Source of the DNA: Deroplatys truncata
Lineage: Eukaryota; Arthropoda; Insecta; Mantodea; Mantidae
NCBI GenBank assembly: GCA_030765065.1
Contig: CM060976.1
Coordinates: 59,132,539 to 59,196,538, forward strand
Length of the DNA stretch: 64,000 nucleotides
Direction: 5' to 3'
The translations under genes were made by a program, and so were the position numbers. The notes beneath the pieces are model-generated. The model had not been told where the DNA came from. It did not search any database and worked only from the letters and a program-made list of their open reading frames with translations. Positions 24,463 to 36,194 of the stretch are shown here, piece by piece; within the stretch, counting starts at the first letter, position 1; each line of letters begins with the position of its first letter.

Positions 24463-24930
24463 TTTATTACTTTCTCTGCTACTTACCTATAGTAAGCAAA
24501 GCAAAAAATTTGGTACCGAGGTGTCACCGGAAATAGACTTTTTAGAGCGATCTAATAAATACATAAAAAATATTATAAGAAGGTCTGTGCGTGTCTGTGA
24601 ACAACATAACTTAAAGACCAAAGACCGAGATAAATAACCAAACTTGGCATCTATCCAAGAATGCGAAAAGAATATTTAAAAAAAATCCCAACCTCAACTC
24701 CCTTTAGATGGAAACATTTTCGTTTTTTTTGATTTTCTGAAAAACTGCCCTCACGATTTTGATTAAAATATCATATGTTTAAAGTACTTACTTGACTAAA
24801 AAATGTACATCTGAATTTTTTGGAATAGCCTGTGAAATGCTTTTCATCTTTAATTAATTTTACACAATTGGTAAACCGTAAGAGAAAGTCAAAACCTTAC
24901 TATACAATTAAGTATATCTTGTCAAAGCAC
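24463..24930 (+). mobile_element. ACTTTCTCTAC-end element, 3'-truncated copy
   Basis: Starts TTATTACTTTCTCTGCTAC and follows the family for about 470 bp before losing it. Only 50 bp separate it from the next, nearly complete copy in the same orientation. Confidence 0.7.
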
Positions 24931-24982
24931 AGTTTGTCCAGTTTTTTGTGTCGTTAACACATAAAATATTCCTTGTAATGGG

Positions 24983-25876
24983 TTTTATTACTTTCTCTAC
25001 TACGTATAGTAAGTAGGGGAAGTATTGCATTCCACCCAAAAATTCGATACCGAGATTTCACCGGAAATACACGTTTTGAGACCTCCTGAATCCAAAAAAA
25101 GCATTTTTGGAAACATGTCCGTGTGTGTGTCTGTGTGTGTGTGTGTGTGTCTGTGTGTGTGTCTGTGTGTGTGTCTGTGAACAGGATAACTCAAAAACGA
25201 ACAATCGGATAAGCACCAAATTTGGTATTTAGGTTCAGTATCTTCCAGAGATGCGACACGAAGGTTTTCAAGAAAATCCCCCCACCCCAGACTACCCTTT
25301 ACATGGAAGATTTTTCGAAAATTTTAATTTTCTCAAAAATGGCTCTAACGATTTTGATGAAAATATCATATGTTTAGGGTAATGTCATGAGAAATGAAAT
25401 GTATATCTCGAATTTTCTGGGAATGTCTCCAAAAGTATTCTTCATTGTGAACGACTTTTGCATAACTGGTAAACCATAAGAGATAGACAAAAATTTACTA
25501 CACAAAAAATGTAGATCGCGTTATAATACACAACTTATGTCATATACATTTCTTTTGTTGAGTGAACCGTTTTCGAGATATTGCTTGTTATTTCCTTAAA
25601 TTTTCCAATACTTATACTTTTTCTCAAATGCGTTATTTTCATTTTTTTTATGTCCTGGACATGCAAAGGGAATGGAATGCGTCACATAGCAACCAGCGTT
25701 AAAACATTTGACTATCCCTTAAAAGCTACAATATTTTCCTTGCATCTACAAGAAAATTACCAATAAGATTGACATCTCGATATATCGATTAACATGAAGC
25801 ATATGGAGAATAGGCGTTTGTAAAATTAGGTTGTACAAGAGTAGAGAAAGTTATGTGAGTGTAACACATCAGATTT
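24983..25876 (+). mobile_element. ACTTTCTCTAC-end element, full-length reference copy
   Basis: 894 bp, from TTTTATTACTTTCTCTACTACG to GTAGAGAAAGTTATGTGAG plus a conserved GTAACACATCAGATT end. ACTTTCTCTAC at the left and GTAGAGAAAGT near the right form an 11-bp inverted pair. Very similar to the reverse copy at 52176-53045. No coding capacity, so a non-autonomous DNA element is the likeliest reading; the autonomous partner is unknown. An expanded GT tract lies at about 25118-25180. Confidence 0.85.
25118..25180. repeat. (GT)n tract inside the interspersed element
   Basis: Interrupted GTGTGTCT repeats, expanded relative to other copies of the host element. Confidence 0.9.
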
Positions 25877-27145
25877 GTTTTTATATATGCTTTTCTCTTC
25901 TGGCATGCGCCATTCGTTTACTTTTCTTTAGTTCTTGTGCAGTTCTTCTTTAGTTCTACTGTATCCAACAGCGAAATTACATATTAAAGTTTATCGGGAT
26001 TGACAAGTAGTAGATCGAATAATAACTTCTGTAGAAATATTTTTTTTAAATAAGTAATGAAAGTCAAATGAATGCAACACATAATACCTTTTTATATTAT
26101 CCTTAATGCAACATAGTTTGTATTCCTCTGTTCCTCTCTTACTCGGTCTCAAAACAGTGTATTTTTTTCAGGGTTAGTACATTTGGACGAATTAAAGAAA
26201 ATCTTAATGGGTTACAGTCTCACGACTTTTTCTATTTGTTTTATTCATTTTTGTTGTTAGTCTAAAAATGAACATTATTTTTCTGTTTACTTCCTATCAA
26301 ATAAATAGTAAACATTGTCCTAAAAGGTTTCATTACATATTTTATTGTAGCTAAAGTTGAGTAGTATAGAACGATAGTCAAATGTTTAAAATACCAGCCG
26401 TTATAATCTAGCCTTGATGTTACGTACTCTTTGCATGACCTCACGGTAAACAAAAGAATGTTCGTATTTCAGATATTCATTCTTAAAATGTTGAAAAATG
26501 ACATAGAAATTATCTAATATCTAGTAAATGGCTAAGGCTACAAAACAGTTATTTAATATATATTGCATATTTTAGGAGTTTTTTTTGCATTTTTCTGCAG
26601 TAAACTTCTCTCTATGTAATATAATTAAACAAGCTACTTCCTTTAATGAATGAAGAGGATTTGAAAAGCTATTCACAACACATTCAAGATATATATTCTA
26701 TGAATTCTGCATGGCCATAAATTAAAATGTAATCATATTACATAAACATGTAATAATCAGATTATTTTCTTGTCTTTTAGACCAAAAGGACTAGCAAGTT
26801 ATTTCCAATAAAGGTATATGTTCTCCCTTTCACTCTGTCTCTGTCTCTCTGTCCCATTTTTTATGTCACTTTCAACACCTCGGGTCATACCGACGGCTTT
26901 GTTTTTATAACTATTGCCCATCGGCAATGTTGTTCACTCGTTTGCAGTTTGTAATACTTGTTGGATTTCTCTATTACTTCAGGTTTTCCTGTGCACATTT
27001 TCTCTCTTCCGAAATCTAGCAAGGATTCGGAATAATTCTGGGTAAAGAAAACTTACACTAGTCTGCATGATATCGGATGACTGAAAACTAATAAGTGATT
27101 CTGACTCACTTTTTATGCTGATTTCAGAACTGCTTTTAGTGTTTT
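25877..27145. other. No gene; two scraps of the interspersed family
   Basis: 26056-26085 is a bare family end (GAAAGTCAAATGAATGCAACACAT) and 26204-26550 a decayed partial copy in reverse orientation (see next entry). The remainder is AT-rich. Confidence 0.5.
26204..26550 (-). mobile_element. ACTTTCTCTAC-end element, decayed partial copy
   Basis: Begins GGTTACAGTCTCACGACTTTTTCTA and keeps family landmarks such as ATAGTCAAATGTTTAAAA and CTCTTTGCATG before fading. Confidence 0.5.
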
Positions 27146-27149
27146 TCTA

Positions 27150-27743
27150 TCACGTACAGTTTGTTCACAATTTCACTTCAAAAATATAGAGATATAAAGA
27201 TATTGCTTCCGCCACTACACATAAAATTGGGCTTGATGAAGCAATTTGTAAGGGCTCTATCACAGGATGGACCCTGCATCAAGTACCTTTCAAGTACCTT
27301 TCCCTTCATTACACAAGACAAATTAAAGGCTGGAAATTTTGTTGGTCCTCAAATAAAGAAATTGATGGATGAAGATTTTGAGAAGACAATGAATGAGAGA
27401 GACATAGAAGCATGCACCGCCTTCCGATCAGTTACTGAAAACTTCTTAGACAATAACAAAGATCCAAATTACAAGGCCATTGTCGAAACAATATTGGAAA
27501 ATTTCAAGAAGATGGATTGTGAATTTTCTGCATTCACATATCGAGTATTTTCCAGAAAATCTGGGACACTATAGTGAAGAGCAGGGTGAACGTTTTCACC
27601 AAGATATTAAGGAAATGGAGAGGAGGTACCAGAGGAGATGGAATTAAACTATGATGGCCGACTACTGTTGGATGTTGAGAAGGGACAGTCATCTTCAAAG
27701 ATCTGCAAGGAAGTCAAAGAAGAGAAAGTTTGAAAAAAATTAA
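27150..27743 (+). pseudogene. Transposon-associated ORF of unknown function, broken
   Basis: 27161-27574 is open for 137 codons and contains ILLPPLHIKLGLMKQFV, then NFVGPQIKKLMDEDFEKTMN and NNKDPNYKAIVE. The next frame (27543-27743) carries on with EYFPENLGHYSEEQGERFHQDI, MADYCWMLRRDSH and a basic tail. From memory, a multicopy arthropod protein family of unassigned function ends in this order; I infer transposon origin from that multicopy habit and not from a visible catalytic site. One frame change and one internal stop are visible, and a short stretch before the EYFPEN motif seems lost, so it is probably dead. Upstream exons or the N-terminal half are not visible here. Confidence 0.6.
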
Positions 27744-28449
27744 ATGAAACACTTTGGTTTCTTGTTTTGTTAAAATGTAGTCAATAAATAAATAAGGGGA
27801 GTTCTTGAGAGTATTCTTAAAATGTTTCTTGAATAAAGACTTACCTTGTGTGAAATGCATTTGAATACTTTTCTACGCTCGTTAGTAAAATTGTCAAAAC
27901 ATTACTTATTTTGTGTAAAAATCTGACGTAATAGAAAAAACGGAAGTTATTTCTGTAATCAGCATAAAAACTTGATTCAAGAACACCTACTTTTAAGAAA
28001 TCATCTGAAAAAAAGTTTGAAAATGCAGACTAGTGTTATCAGCCTGCAGAGAAGCTGAAACTTGAACCTTTGTATTTGGAAGCCAGCATGCCAATAACCG
28101 AAGAACAATGCTTTTTATTAATCGTCTCGTTTCATCAGAAAGTACTTTAAAGAAGGGGGTTGATTCGATGCGTCCACTGTAGTTTGGGGTTGTGTTACCG
28201 GTTCCCCTGTAATATGTAATTCCCCTGTAAAGATACAGCACGTGTCATCGGTAGCTGTTTGTTTAGTTTAATTGGCGATTTACTGGGTTATCCTTAAGTT
28301 TCATATAAATGCTTTCTCCATACTTTAAGTACTCTAACACAGGCAACTATTTCATGTTTGCATTTTACGCAGAAATGGCACAGGTATACTAGTAGGGGCA
28401 AGAATTGTCAGCACTACTCTCTCGCTCGAGCTAACTATCATGGGGGTAG
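27744..28449. other. No gene seen
   Basis: AT-rich with short anonymous ORFs only. Confidence 0.5.
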
Positions 28450-29262
28450 TATAATAGAGGACTGCAGGGCCCAGGCCAAGCCCTCAGGCACAGGCCGGAC
28501 CCGGCCCTCGGACTCGGGCTCGGGCTTCAAAATAAAAGAGAAAAAATTATCAGATTCAACATATGCATTGTACTTTCCATGTAAATATCTTAAACATTTA
28601 ACAATTTAATCAAATTCATTAGCCCCATTTTTTATAAAATAAAAAATAACGAAAACGCTTTCCCTGTAAAGGGAAATTAAAGACCAAGAAGATTCATTTA
28701 TCACATTTTCTGTCCTGCGATGTTGATATTCCCGGAATAGTACAATTCTCACAGAATGCACACATCCATAGCAGTATCCGTTACTTAGTAATACTAGTGA
28801 TAATAAATAAACGCTCGCCTCGGCCAATTGCGAATAGCGTTACAAACTGCAAACTCCGCCTCCCTCCGTTCACCCATATACAGGACATCCTGAGCATAGT
28901 GCAGTGTAATAGCGGCGGCATGTGGTCAATAAGCCCGCTTGCTACATGTGGGTGTCAGGACCTCAGCCGACTTCAACCGCCACTATTTATGTAAAAATGC
29001 TCTTCAATTGGTCTCAAGGACCTAAATGCATCACTTAGCACGTCTCTCCCTGCAGTGGTAAAACTCTTATGCCCGTACCGAAATCCAACTCGAGTTCCTT
29101 CGCACCGCAGGCAACAGCGTTGTGTGGAATAATGATAATAATAATCATAATAACAACAACAAATAATTTCAAAACAATTTAACTAAACCAAAATTAGCCA
29201 ACCGGGTCCGGGTCGGGTGGTATAGTATAATTTTTCCGGGCTGGGTTCAGCTTAGACGTACC
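28450..29262. mobile_element. Possible degenerate hAT-like element with GC-rich ends
   Basis: 28462-28535 is a run of GGCCC/CGGGCTCGGGC-type words, and 29198-29255 carries the complementary type (CCGGGTCCGGGTCGGG, then CCGGGCTGGG). Opposed GC-rich ends of this kind are known in some hAT-superfamily elements. No transposase, no clear 8-bp duplication and only loose complementarity, so this is a weak call. Confidence 0.3.
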
Positions 29263-29561
29263 AAATCACGGTTTACCTCTCTGAGCTTAGGTAGATCGTA
29301 ATGTTGCGACGTAATGTTCTACATTTAGGTGGACAACTTAAAACCCCACATGCGTTGCAGTCCCCTGGCTTCTCTGCTTGCTTCTATACAAACTATTCTT
29401 ATAAAAGCTTTATTATTCCACATATTTCTTGATAATCCAGATACAATTTCAATTCACACGTACACATTTCGTTGTAGGATACGGCAGGTAAAGTGATAGA
29501 TTTAAAAGAGCGTGGCGAATTATAATGGCTATTAAATCTCATTCCCTTTATGTGACTAGAA
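29263..29561. other. No gene seen
   Basis: AT-rich spacer. Confidence 0.5.
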
Positions 29562-30391
29562 AAAAAAATATCTGGTGTGTTAAATTCACAGGGCTTTCTC
29601 TATTCTCTAGCGCTTTTTAGTGGGTATGCATATTATTCTTACGAAAGTTTATTTTTCTATCTTCATTTTAATCGAGATAAAGCTTTCTGGAAATAGCTAC
29701 ATTACACAATTCCTTATAGCGACAAAGGAAATAGCGATAGTCAAATGTTTTAAAACTGGACCTTATACGCTAGCCTTAAAATTCCATCCTAGTTCCATGA
29801 CATCGCGTGAAACAATTGAATGTTCAAAGGACTTTAAGAGAATGACCAAATATTGAACAATTCGCACCATTAATAACGGATATCTCGGAAATGGCTGATG
29901 CCACAAAAAATTATTTGAAATAAATTGCGTCCCTTAAATAGATCTACATTATCTGTGTAGTACGCTTTCGTCTATCGCATACCGTTTACAGGTTACACAA
30001 GATTATACGAAATTCCTTCCGAATGAAGAGGAATTCAAAGGCAATTCCCAGAAAATTCAAGATATAATTTTATGTGTTTAATACATGGTGTTTTAATTAA
30101 AATCGTTAAAACAATTTTTAGAAAATAAAAAATTTCGAAAAATCGCCATTAAAGGCTAGTTTTGGGGTGGGGGATTTTCTTGAAAATCTTTATGACCTAT
30201 CTTAGGAAGGTACTGAACCCAAATAGCAAGTTTAGTATTTATTCGACTTATACTGTTCACACACACACACACACTCGGACCTATTTCTGATAATGTTTTG
30301 TATTTGTTTTTCCTTGAAATCTCGGTAGCTAATTTTTAGGTGAAATGCAGTACATTCTTTACTTACTTGTGCGTGGTAGAGAAAGTAAAAA
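29562..30391 (-). mobile_element. ACTTTCTCTAC-end element, full length, diverged
   Basis: From TCTGGTGTGTTAAATTCACAG and GCTTTCTCTA to GGTAGAGAAAGTAAAA. Includes a CA run (about 30260-30276) at the GT-tract position and the landmark CCAAATAGCAAGTTTAGTATTT. Confidence 0.8.
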
Positions 30392-30409
30392 CCAATAGCC
30401 ATCACGCGG

Positions 30410-30903
30410 TTTAAAATTCAAACAAATAACAAGGAATACCTCGGTAGTGGTTAACTCCACAGAAAAAATATGCAACTTAAATTGTGTGTTTTAACGAGAT
30501 CTGAATTTTTTATGTAGTATCTTGTGTCTTTTAAGTAGAAGCTACCAATTATACAAATCATTCAGAAAGAAGACTTTTCACAGGCTATTCTCAGAAAATC
30601 CAAGACATACATTTTACTTGTTATGCAAATACAATAAACATGCGGTGTTTTATTAAAAATTGTTAGCCATTTTTAGAAAATCAAACATGGCGAAAAATGG
30701 TTCATGTAAAGGGTAGTTGTATGCAGGATGAACTTAAATACGATGTTTGACATTTAACCGACGTTATGTTTGAGTTGTTGTTCACAGACAAACACACACA
30801 CGCATAAAGCCCTTTATAAAATTCTTTTATGGATTCAGGGAGTCTCAAAACGTGTATTTTTTGTAAAATCTCGGAATACAATTTTTGGGTGAAGAAAGTA
30901 AAA
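30410..30903 (-). mobile_element. ACTTTCTCTAC-end element, partial copy
   Basis: Second copy directly after the previous one, same orientation, lacking its outer 5' part. It ends GGTGAAGAAAGTAAAA and has the CA run at about 30787-30802. Confidence 0.7.
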
Positions 30904-32283
30904 CATTTCCCCTGCATGATTAATTTGCTACGCTGTGGCCATTCTATGTTATTACACCAAAAGGACTTCAACATACATTGGTTTTCCTAATCAGGATTAT
31001 GATATCAAATTATAAGTAAATGAAACTAAATGTCGGCCACATTCTCCTGTTTGCGTAAATCGGTTCGAAACTGCATCGTTGAGTAAAACGAACGATTTTG
31101 CCGAGCTACCGTTGAGTATTAATTGCTTTTCTTCTCAAACATCAGAACAAAGCCTTTTGATTACGTCTTTGTAGCTTCATTAGCAAATATTGTGCTCCAT
31201 AATATTATGAATTTCCCTCCTTTGTTCAAGCTCATTTTGGAGCTTTATATTCTGCTTATTCTTTGGCATTTCTTTAGCTAAATATTTTGCTTAGGTCGAT
31301 TGTGTTCTACCCCGTGAAAATGCCCAGTTCTGGACTCAGTTTACAGATGGATATAACTCTTGCTTACTGTAATCCGTTTGAAAACTCTATTTTTCTGCGT
31401 CTTACAATTAAAAGTTGCAGCGGCCATTTAAATAATAAATTAATCTACTACATATATTTTATGTAAATAAATACAATTTTCAGTAGAAATTGAAAGTTAT
31501 ATATGCCATGGATATATGAGCCGTATTTAATTATAATAAATGGATTCACATCCTCCCTTGGGTACGAATTTACTTTTTACTTACAGAACATTAATGAATG
31601 TTAAATAGAAGTTGAAACCGATTTATGCCCATCGAAAGAGCACACTGAAATGTGTAAAACCCACGAATACTACAACCTATTGCGCATATATCCTTTATTA
31701 TCATAAATACTGACACCAAAATTTACCCCTTATCTCTCGATTGACGAAACTACGTAGCGGCTTCCGGAATTTTTTATATTGCCTAAACATCCTTCCTCAG
31801 CAGTATTAACTATCGATATTCAATATTTATTTTTGTTTCAAGACGGAATGTTCTGCGAAAGAAAATCATATAGCTGTAATAGAGTTACATAAGTGTCCGA
31901 AGGAAAGGCATTTTTCAATTTGTTGAAACCACTGGAATTTCACTAGATTTTTATGGGACCATTAAAACATCTTTCTAGTGTTGATGATTAACCAAGATGT
32001 GGCCGTCCTCACTCGGTTGGAACCCCGCATATGATAAAGTGTAGGAACGCGTCAGAAGAAATACTGTTAGGAAACAAAACGTAATGGCGTAGCAGCTTCA
32101 AATGTTAATAATGACTGCCTCTGGGCTATTAAATTCAAGACCTAGGACTTCGGGCTTACCCCGGATGTACAGGACACATACTCAACACCCGCCTTAAGAA
32201 GATTAGACTGGAGTGATCACGTAACCTCCTTAGACGGCACGCCAAAAATCAGCATCGGAGAATCATCTTTTGTGGCAGTAATT
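30904..32283. other. No gene seen; AT-rich intergenic DNA
   Basis: About 1.4 kb without recognisable repeats or coding sequence. Confidence 0.5.
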
Positions 32284-33135
32284 TGTATCACAATAATGTA
32301 AATGCCAGAGTGATTGTAGTGTAAATAAGCATTATTGTATGACATTGATTTGAGATGTTTGTTAATTATAAGCATTGTTAGGAAATAACTTAACACGGCC
32401 TCACTGAAACTGACAATAGGAGCGGATAACAATGCGCGAGGGGGTGAGTTGAATATTAATTAGAAGAGACAAACAAATGACGTCAGATTGGCGCGCTTTT
32501 CTTAGAAATAGCGGGAATATTTTCCCTTAAGCATATGTTTTCGTAGTTTTTGATTGGATATAAAAATAGACGCTAATGTTGGCGCGTTTTATTAACCAAT
32601 AGCAGCTCGGTTATAATCTTTAGGCATATCGGGGTGTGGGAGTATAAAACGCTAAAGTCAGAGGCAGATTTCGTCAGTCCAACAGAAGCATTCGCGTGTA
32701 ATACGTTCATCAGTTCAACATAAGTATTCGTGAGTTATACGTCGCGTAGTTTAACGGAAGCATACATAAAGTACACGTTACGCAATTCTACAGAATCTCT
32801 CGCGTCTTAAAGTTTGTTATAAATGTGAAACACGCGAATTAATAATGTGCAGTAAATAAGTGATTATAGTGATATTAGAAAATATAAGTTTCAGTCTGGC
32901 GTGTATCAAGAGTCAATATGTGAACTCAATTAATTGTGATGGTAATAAAAGTGTAAAAACAGATTATTTTATCAGTGTTATCTGTGAGTAACAAATCCTT
33001 TCCGTTTACACACCCTGTTCAAGAGATTTGCTTGACCGAGAAATAATAGCTAGCCGGAGGACAATGAACCCAACATTCAAAGTAGTAATGCAATAACAGG
33101 CGCCCAGCAAAAGATAACACGAAGTGACCGCGACA
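32284..33135 (+). mobile_element. LTR of a retroelement fossil (second copy)
   Basis: Starts TGTATCACAATAATG and ends GCGACA, about 852 bp, the same family as 16307-17162. TGACGTCA near 32477, TATA box GAGTATAAAA near 32640, tandem CAGTTCAACA-type units near 32675-32760 and AATAAAAGTG near 32944 are in the same places. A solitary LTR with a short stretch of leader. Divergence from the first copy suggests separate insertions and not one element's two ends. Confidence 0.75.
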
Positions 33136-33304
33136 AATTGGCTTCCATACGTGGTGCAGATAAACATAAAGCATCTTCCAACTACTGCTAACAAATATTC
33201 CACTGTAAATTGGCGCACAAACGTGGGGCTAACAAACCATCTACTTCACTTTCAAACAAAACAAATGTTCATAATAGAGTAGAAATTCAACAGAGGGAAC
33301 GACA
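33136..33304 (+). other. LTR-element leader with two primer-site-like motifs
   Basis: Directly after the LTR is a tRNA-Lys-like primer-site variant, and a closer match (AATTGGCGCACAAACGTGGGGC) recurs at 33208-33229, 72 bp on. Fossil leader without coding remains. Confidence 0.5.
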
Positions 33305-33735
33305 GAGTGTATGCTCAGGGTCGTGAGGAATCCCCAAGTTGCTACTCGGGTTCTTCGTGGCTATCATCCAGCATCAGTGATGGCTTAGTTGGAAGTCCCG
33401 TACAAAGGGGGTATTGATGTTTATTTCTGCTTAAAGGGGGTCAGGACCATTATCAATGTGTATGTAGAGGAAGACCTGAAAACTCTTAACCAGACAATAT
33501 TCGCCGGTGATCACCAAATCTTCCAACAGGACAACATTCTGGCCCATAAAGCTCGGAAGACTCGGCAGTGGCTCAGGCACAACGTTCCTGATTCCATTAG
33601 CCATACGGATTGGCCAGTCTAGTGAACTGTGGGAAATTTTGGAGGCCAAGGCTAGCTCTTCAATCATCGCAACCTTGGAAGTCCAAAAAGATCCCTGAGT
33701 CGAGCAGGGGCACATCTGGGCATAAACGTCGTGCA
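33305..33735 (+). pseudogene. Tc1/mariner transposase C-terminal relic
   Basis: Reads VATRVLRGYHPASVMAW, then VYVEEDLKTLNQTIFAG and FQQDNILAHKARKTRQWL (about 33523-33576), the second-aspartate motif of mariner-type DDE/D transposases, then VPDSISHTDWP. After a frame change, 33620-33700 reads SSELWEILEAKASSS. The N-terminus is absent, and terminal repeats were not found. The giant palindrome begins 26 bp after this relic, so the target was already old transposon DNA. Confidence 0.75.
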
Positions 33736-33754
33736 TACTGTTTATAGGCGATTG

Positions 33755-33760
33755 GCCATT
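33755..33760. repeat. Left 6-bp target-site duplication of the Polinton-like element
   Basis: GCCATT directly outside the AGTAGG terminus, repeated perfectly at 50473-50478. Six bp is the known Polinton duplication length. Confidence 0.85.
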
Positions 33761-33780
33761 AGTAGGTTATTTAGGAGAGA

Positions 33781-35450
33781 TCGAGCACAGTTTTTTGGGC
33801 ATATATGGGAAAGGATAGGGAAAACGAGGCTAGATGGGGAGGTTCAAGGAGGAAAATGGGTTTATATGGGGGAGATAGGGAATACGACGTCTGATACTAT
33901 GCTAGACAGGGTTGAAGGAGGGAAATACGTTTATATGGAAGAAATAGTAGAGAGGTGTTAGGCTAGACAGAGGTGGAGAAGTAGAGCATGGTTTATATGA
34001 AAGGTATAGGAAAACGAGGAGGGGTGTTAGGCTAGACAGAGGTCGAGAAGTAGAGCATGGTTTATATGAAAGGTATAGGAAAACGAGGAGGGGTGTTAGG
34101 CTAGACAGAGTTGAAGGTTAGAGCATGTCTTTTATATGAGAGAGGTAGGGAACAGGAGCAGGGGTGTTAGGTAGACAGAGGTCAAGAAGTAGAGTATGGT
34201 TTATATGAAAGGTATAGGAAAACGAGGAGGACTGTTAGGCTAGACAGAGTTGAATGGTAGAGTATGTCTTTTATATGAGAGAGGTTGGGAACAGGAGGAG
34301 GGGTGTTAGGCTAGACAGAGGTTGAGGAGTAGAGTATGGTTTATATGAGAGATATAGGAAAACGAGGAGAGGTGTTAGGCTAGACAGAAGTCAAGAAGTA
34401 GAGTATGGTTTATATGAGACGTATAGGAAAACGAGGAGAGGTATTAGGCTAGGAGGGTTTAAGTATGCGTTTATAAGGAGAGACGAGAAAACGGAGAGAG
34501 AACCTATGTTAGGATACACAGGTGTTTAAAGCTAGAATGTGTTTTATATAGGTTAGATAGGAAACCAAAGAGATACTCAGCTAGACAGGGGACAGGAGAG
34601 GAATGCGCTTTATGAGAGGTAGGGGATACAGGGAGTGGTGTTAGGCTAGACAGAGGTTGAGAGTAGAGTATGCGTTTATATGTATGAGAAGTATAGGAAC
34701 AGGAAGAGGGGTGCTAGGCTAGACAGAGGTCAAGAAGTAGAGTATAGGAAAGGTATAGGAAAACGAGGTGGACTGTTAGGCTAGACAGAGTTGAAGGGTA
34801 GAGTATGTCCTTTATGTGAGAGAGGTAGGGAACAGGAGGAGAGGTGTTAGGCTAGACAGAGTTGAAGGGTAGAGTCTGTCTTTTATATGAGAGAGGTAGG
34901 GAACAGGGGTAGGGGTGTTAGGCTAGACAGAGGTTCGAGGTGTAGAGTATGGTTTATATGAGAGATATAGGAAAACGAGGAGAGATATTAGGCTAAGCAG
35001 GTCGAGTATGCGTTTATAAGGAGAGACGAGAAAACGGAGAGAGATCCTATGCTAGGATAGACAGGTGTTAAAGTTAGGTTAGATAGGAAACCAAGGAGTG
35101 ATACTCAGCTAGAGGGGGGCAGGAGGAATGCGCTTTACGAGAAGTAGGGGATACGGGGAGTGGTGTTAGGCTAGACAGAGATTGAGAGTAGAGTAGGCGT
35201 TTATATGTATGAGAAGTATAGAACAGGAGGAGGGGTGTTAGGCTAGACAGAGGTTGAGGAGTAGAGTATAGTTTATATAAGGGTATAGGAAAACGCGGAG
35301 AGGTGTTAGGCTAGACAGAGGTCGAGGAGTAGAGTATGGTTTATATGAGAGGTACAGGGAAACGAGGAGAGTTGCTAGGCTAGACAGATAGTGAAGCAGT
35401 AGGAATATGGACTTATATACAGGAGAGATAGGGAATAGGAGGGGAGGTGC
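33781..35450. repeat. ~69-bp tandem array, left arm tip
   Basis: About 24 variable units with the word GTGTTAGGCTAGACAGAGGT and TTTATATGA, spaced about 69 bp where regular (33954, 34023, 34092). No coding sense. Mirrored at 48785-50450. Confidence 0.9.
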
Positions 35451-35532
35451 TAGATCTTGAAAGCGACTTTAGACGTGAACTTCGCGGAAAACTGTTTCAT
35501 GTCAATGTTCTTGACTTGCCTATCATGTAACC

Positions 35533-36178
35533 CATTCAGGGAAAAGGTGACCAGCAAAGGGAAAAAGGTGACCAGCAAAGGGAAAAAGGTGACCAGCAAA
35601 GGGAAAAAGGTGACCAGCAAAGGGAAAAATGTGACCTGCAAAGGGAAAAACGTGACCAGCAAAGGGAAAAACGTGACCAGGAAAGGGAAAAAGGTGACCA
35701 GCAAAGGGAAGAACGTGATCAGCAAAGGGAAAAAGGTGACCAGCAATGGGAAAAAATGTGACCAGCAACGGGAAAAACGTTACCAGCAAAGGGAAAAAGG
35801 TGACCAGCAACGGGAAAAACGTGACCAGCAAAGGGAAAAAGGTGACCAGCAAAGGGAAAAAGGTGACTAGCAAAGGGAAAAAGGTGACCAGCAAAGGGAA
35901 AAAGGTGACCAGCAAAGGGAAAAAGGTGACCAGCAAAGGGAAAAAGGTGACCAGCAAAGGGAAAAAAGGTGACCAGCAAAGGGAAAAATGTGACCAGCAA
36001 AGGGAAAAATGTGACCAGCAAAGGGAAAAATGTGACCAGCAAAGGGAAAAATGTGGCCAGCAAAGGGAAAAAGGTGACCAGTAAAGGGAAAAATGGGACC
36101 AGCAAAGGGAAAAAGGTGACCAGCAAAGGGAAAAAGGTGACCAGGAAAGGGAAAAAAGGTAACCAGCAAAGGGAAAAG
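35533..36178. repeat. 21-bp tandem array, left arm
   Basis: About 30 units of the type GTGACCAGCAAAGGGAAAAAG. The length is a multiple of three, so all six frames stay open (VTSKGKK, DQQREKG, PLLVTFF) and give long ORFs that are artefacts. The right arm carries six more units. Confidence 0.95.
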
Positions 36179-36194
36179 CTAACCCAATCACACT

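Noticed and set aside
16307-33135. The two LTRs as the ends of a single 16.8-kb retroelement
   Set aside because: They are about a tenth diverged by eye, each has its own primer site and leader immediately after it, and the DNA between contains unrelated SINEs and other elements.
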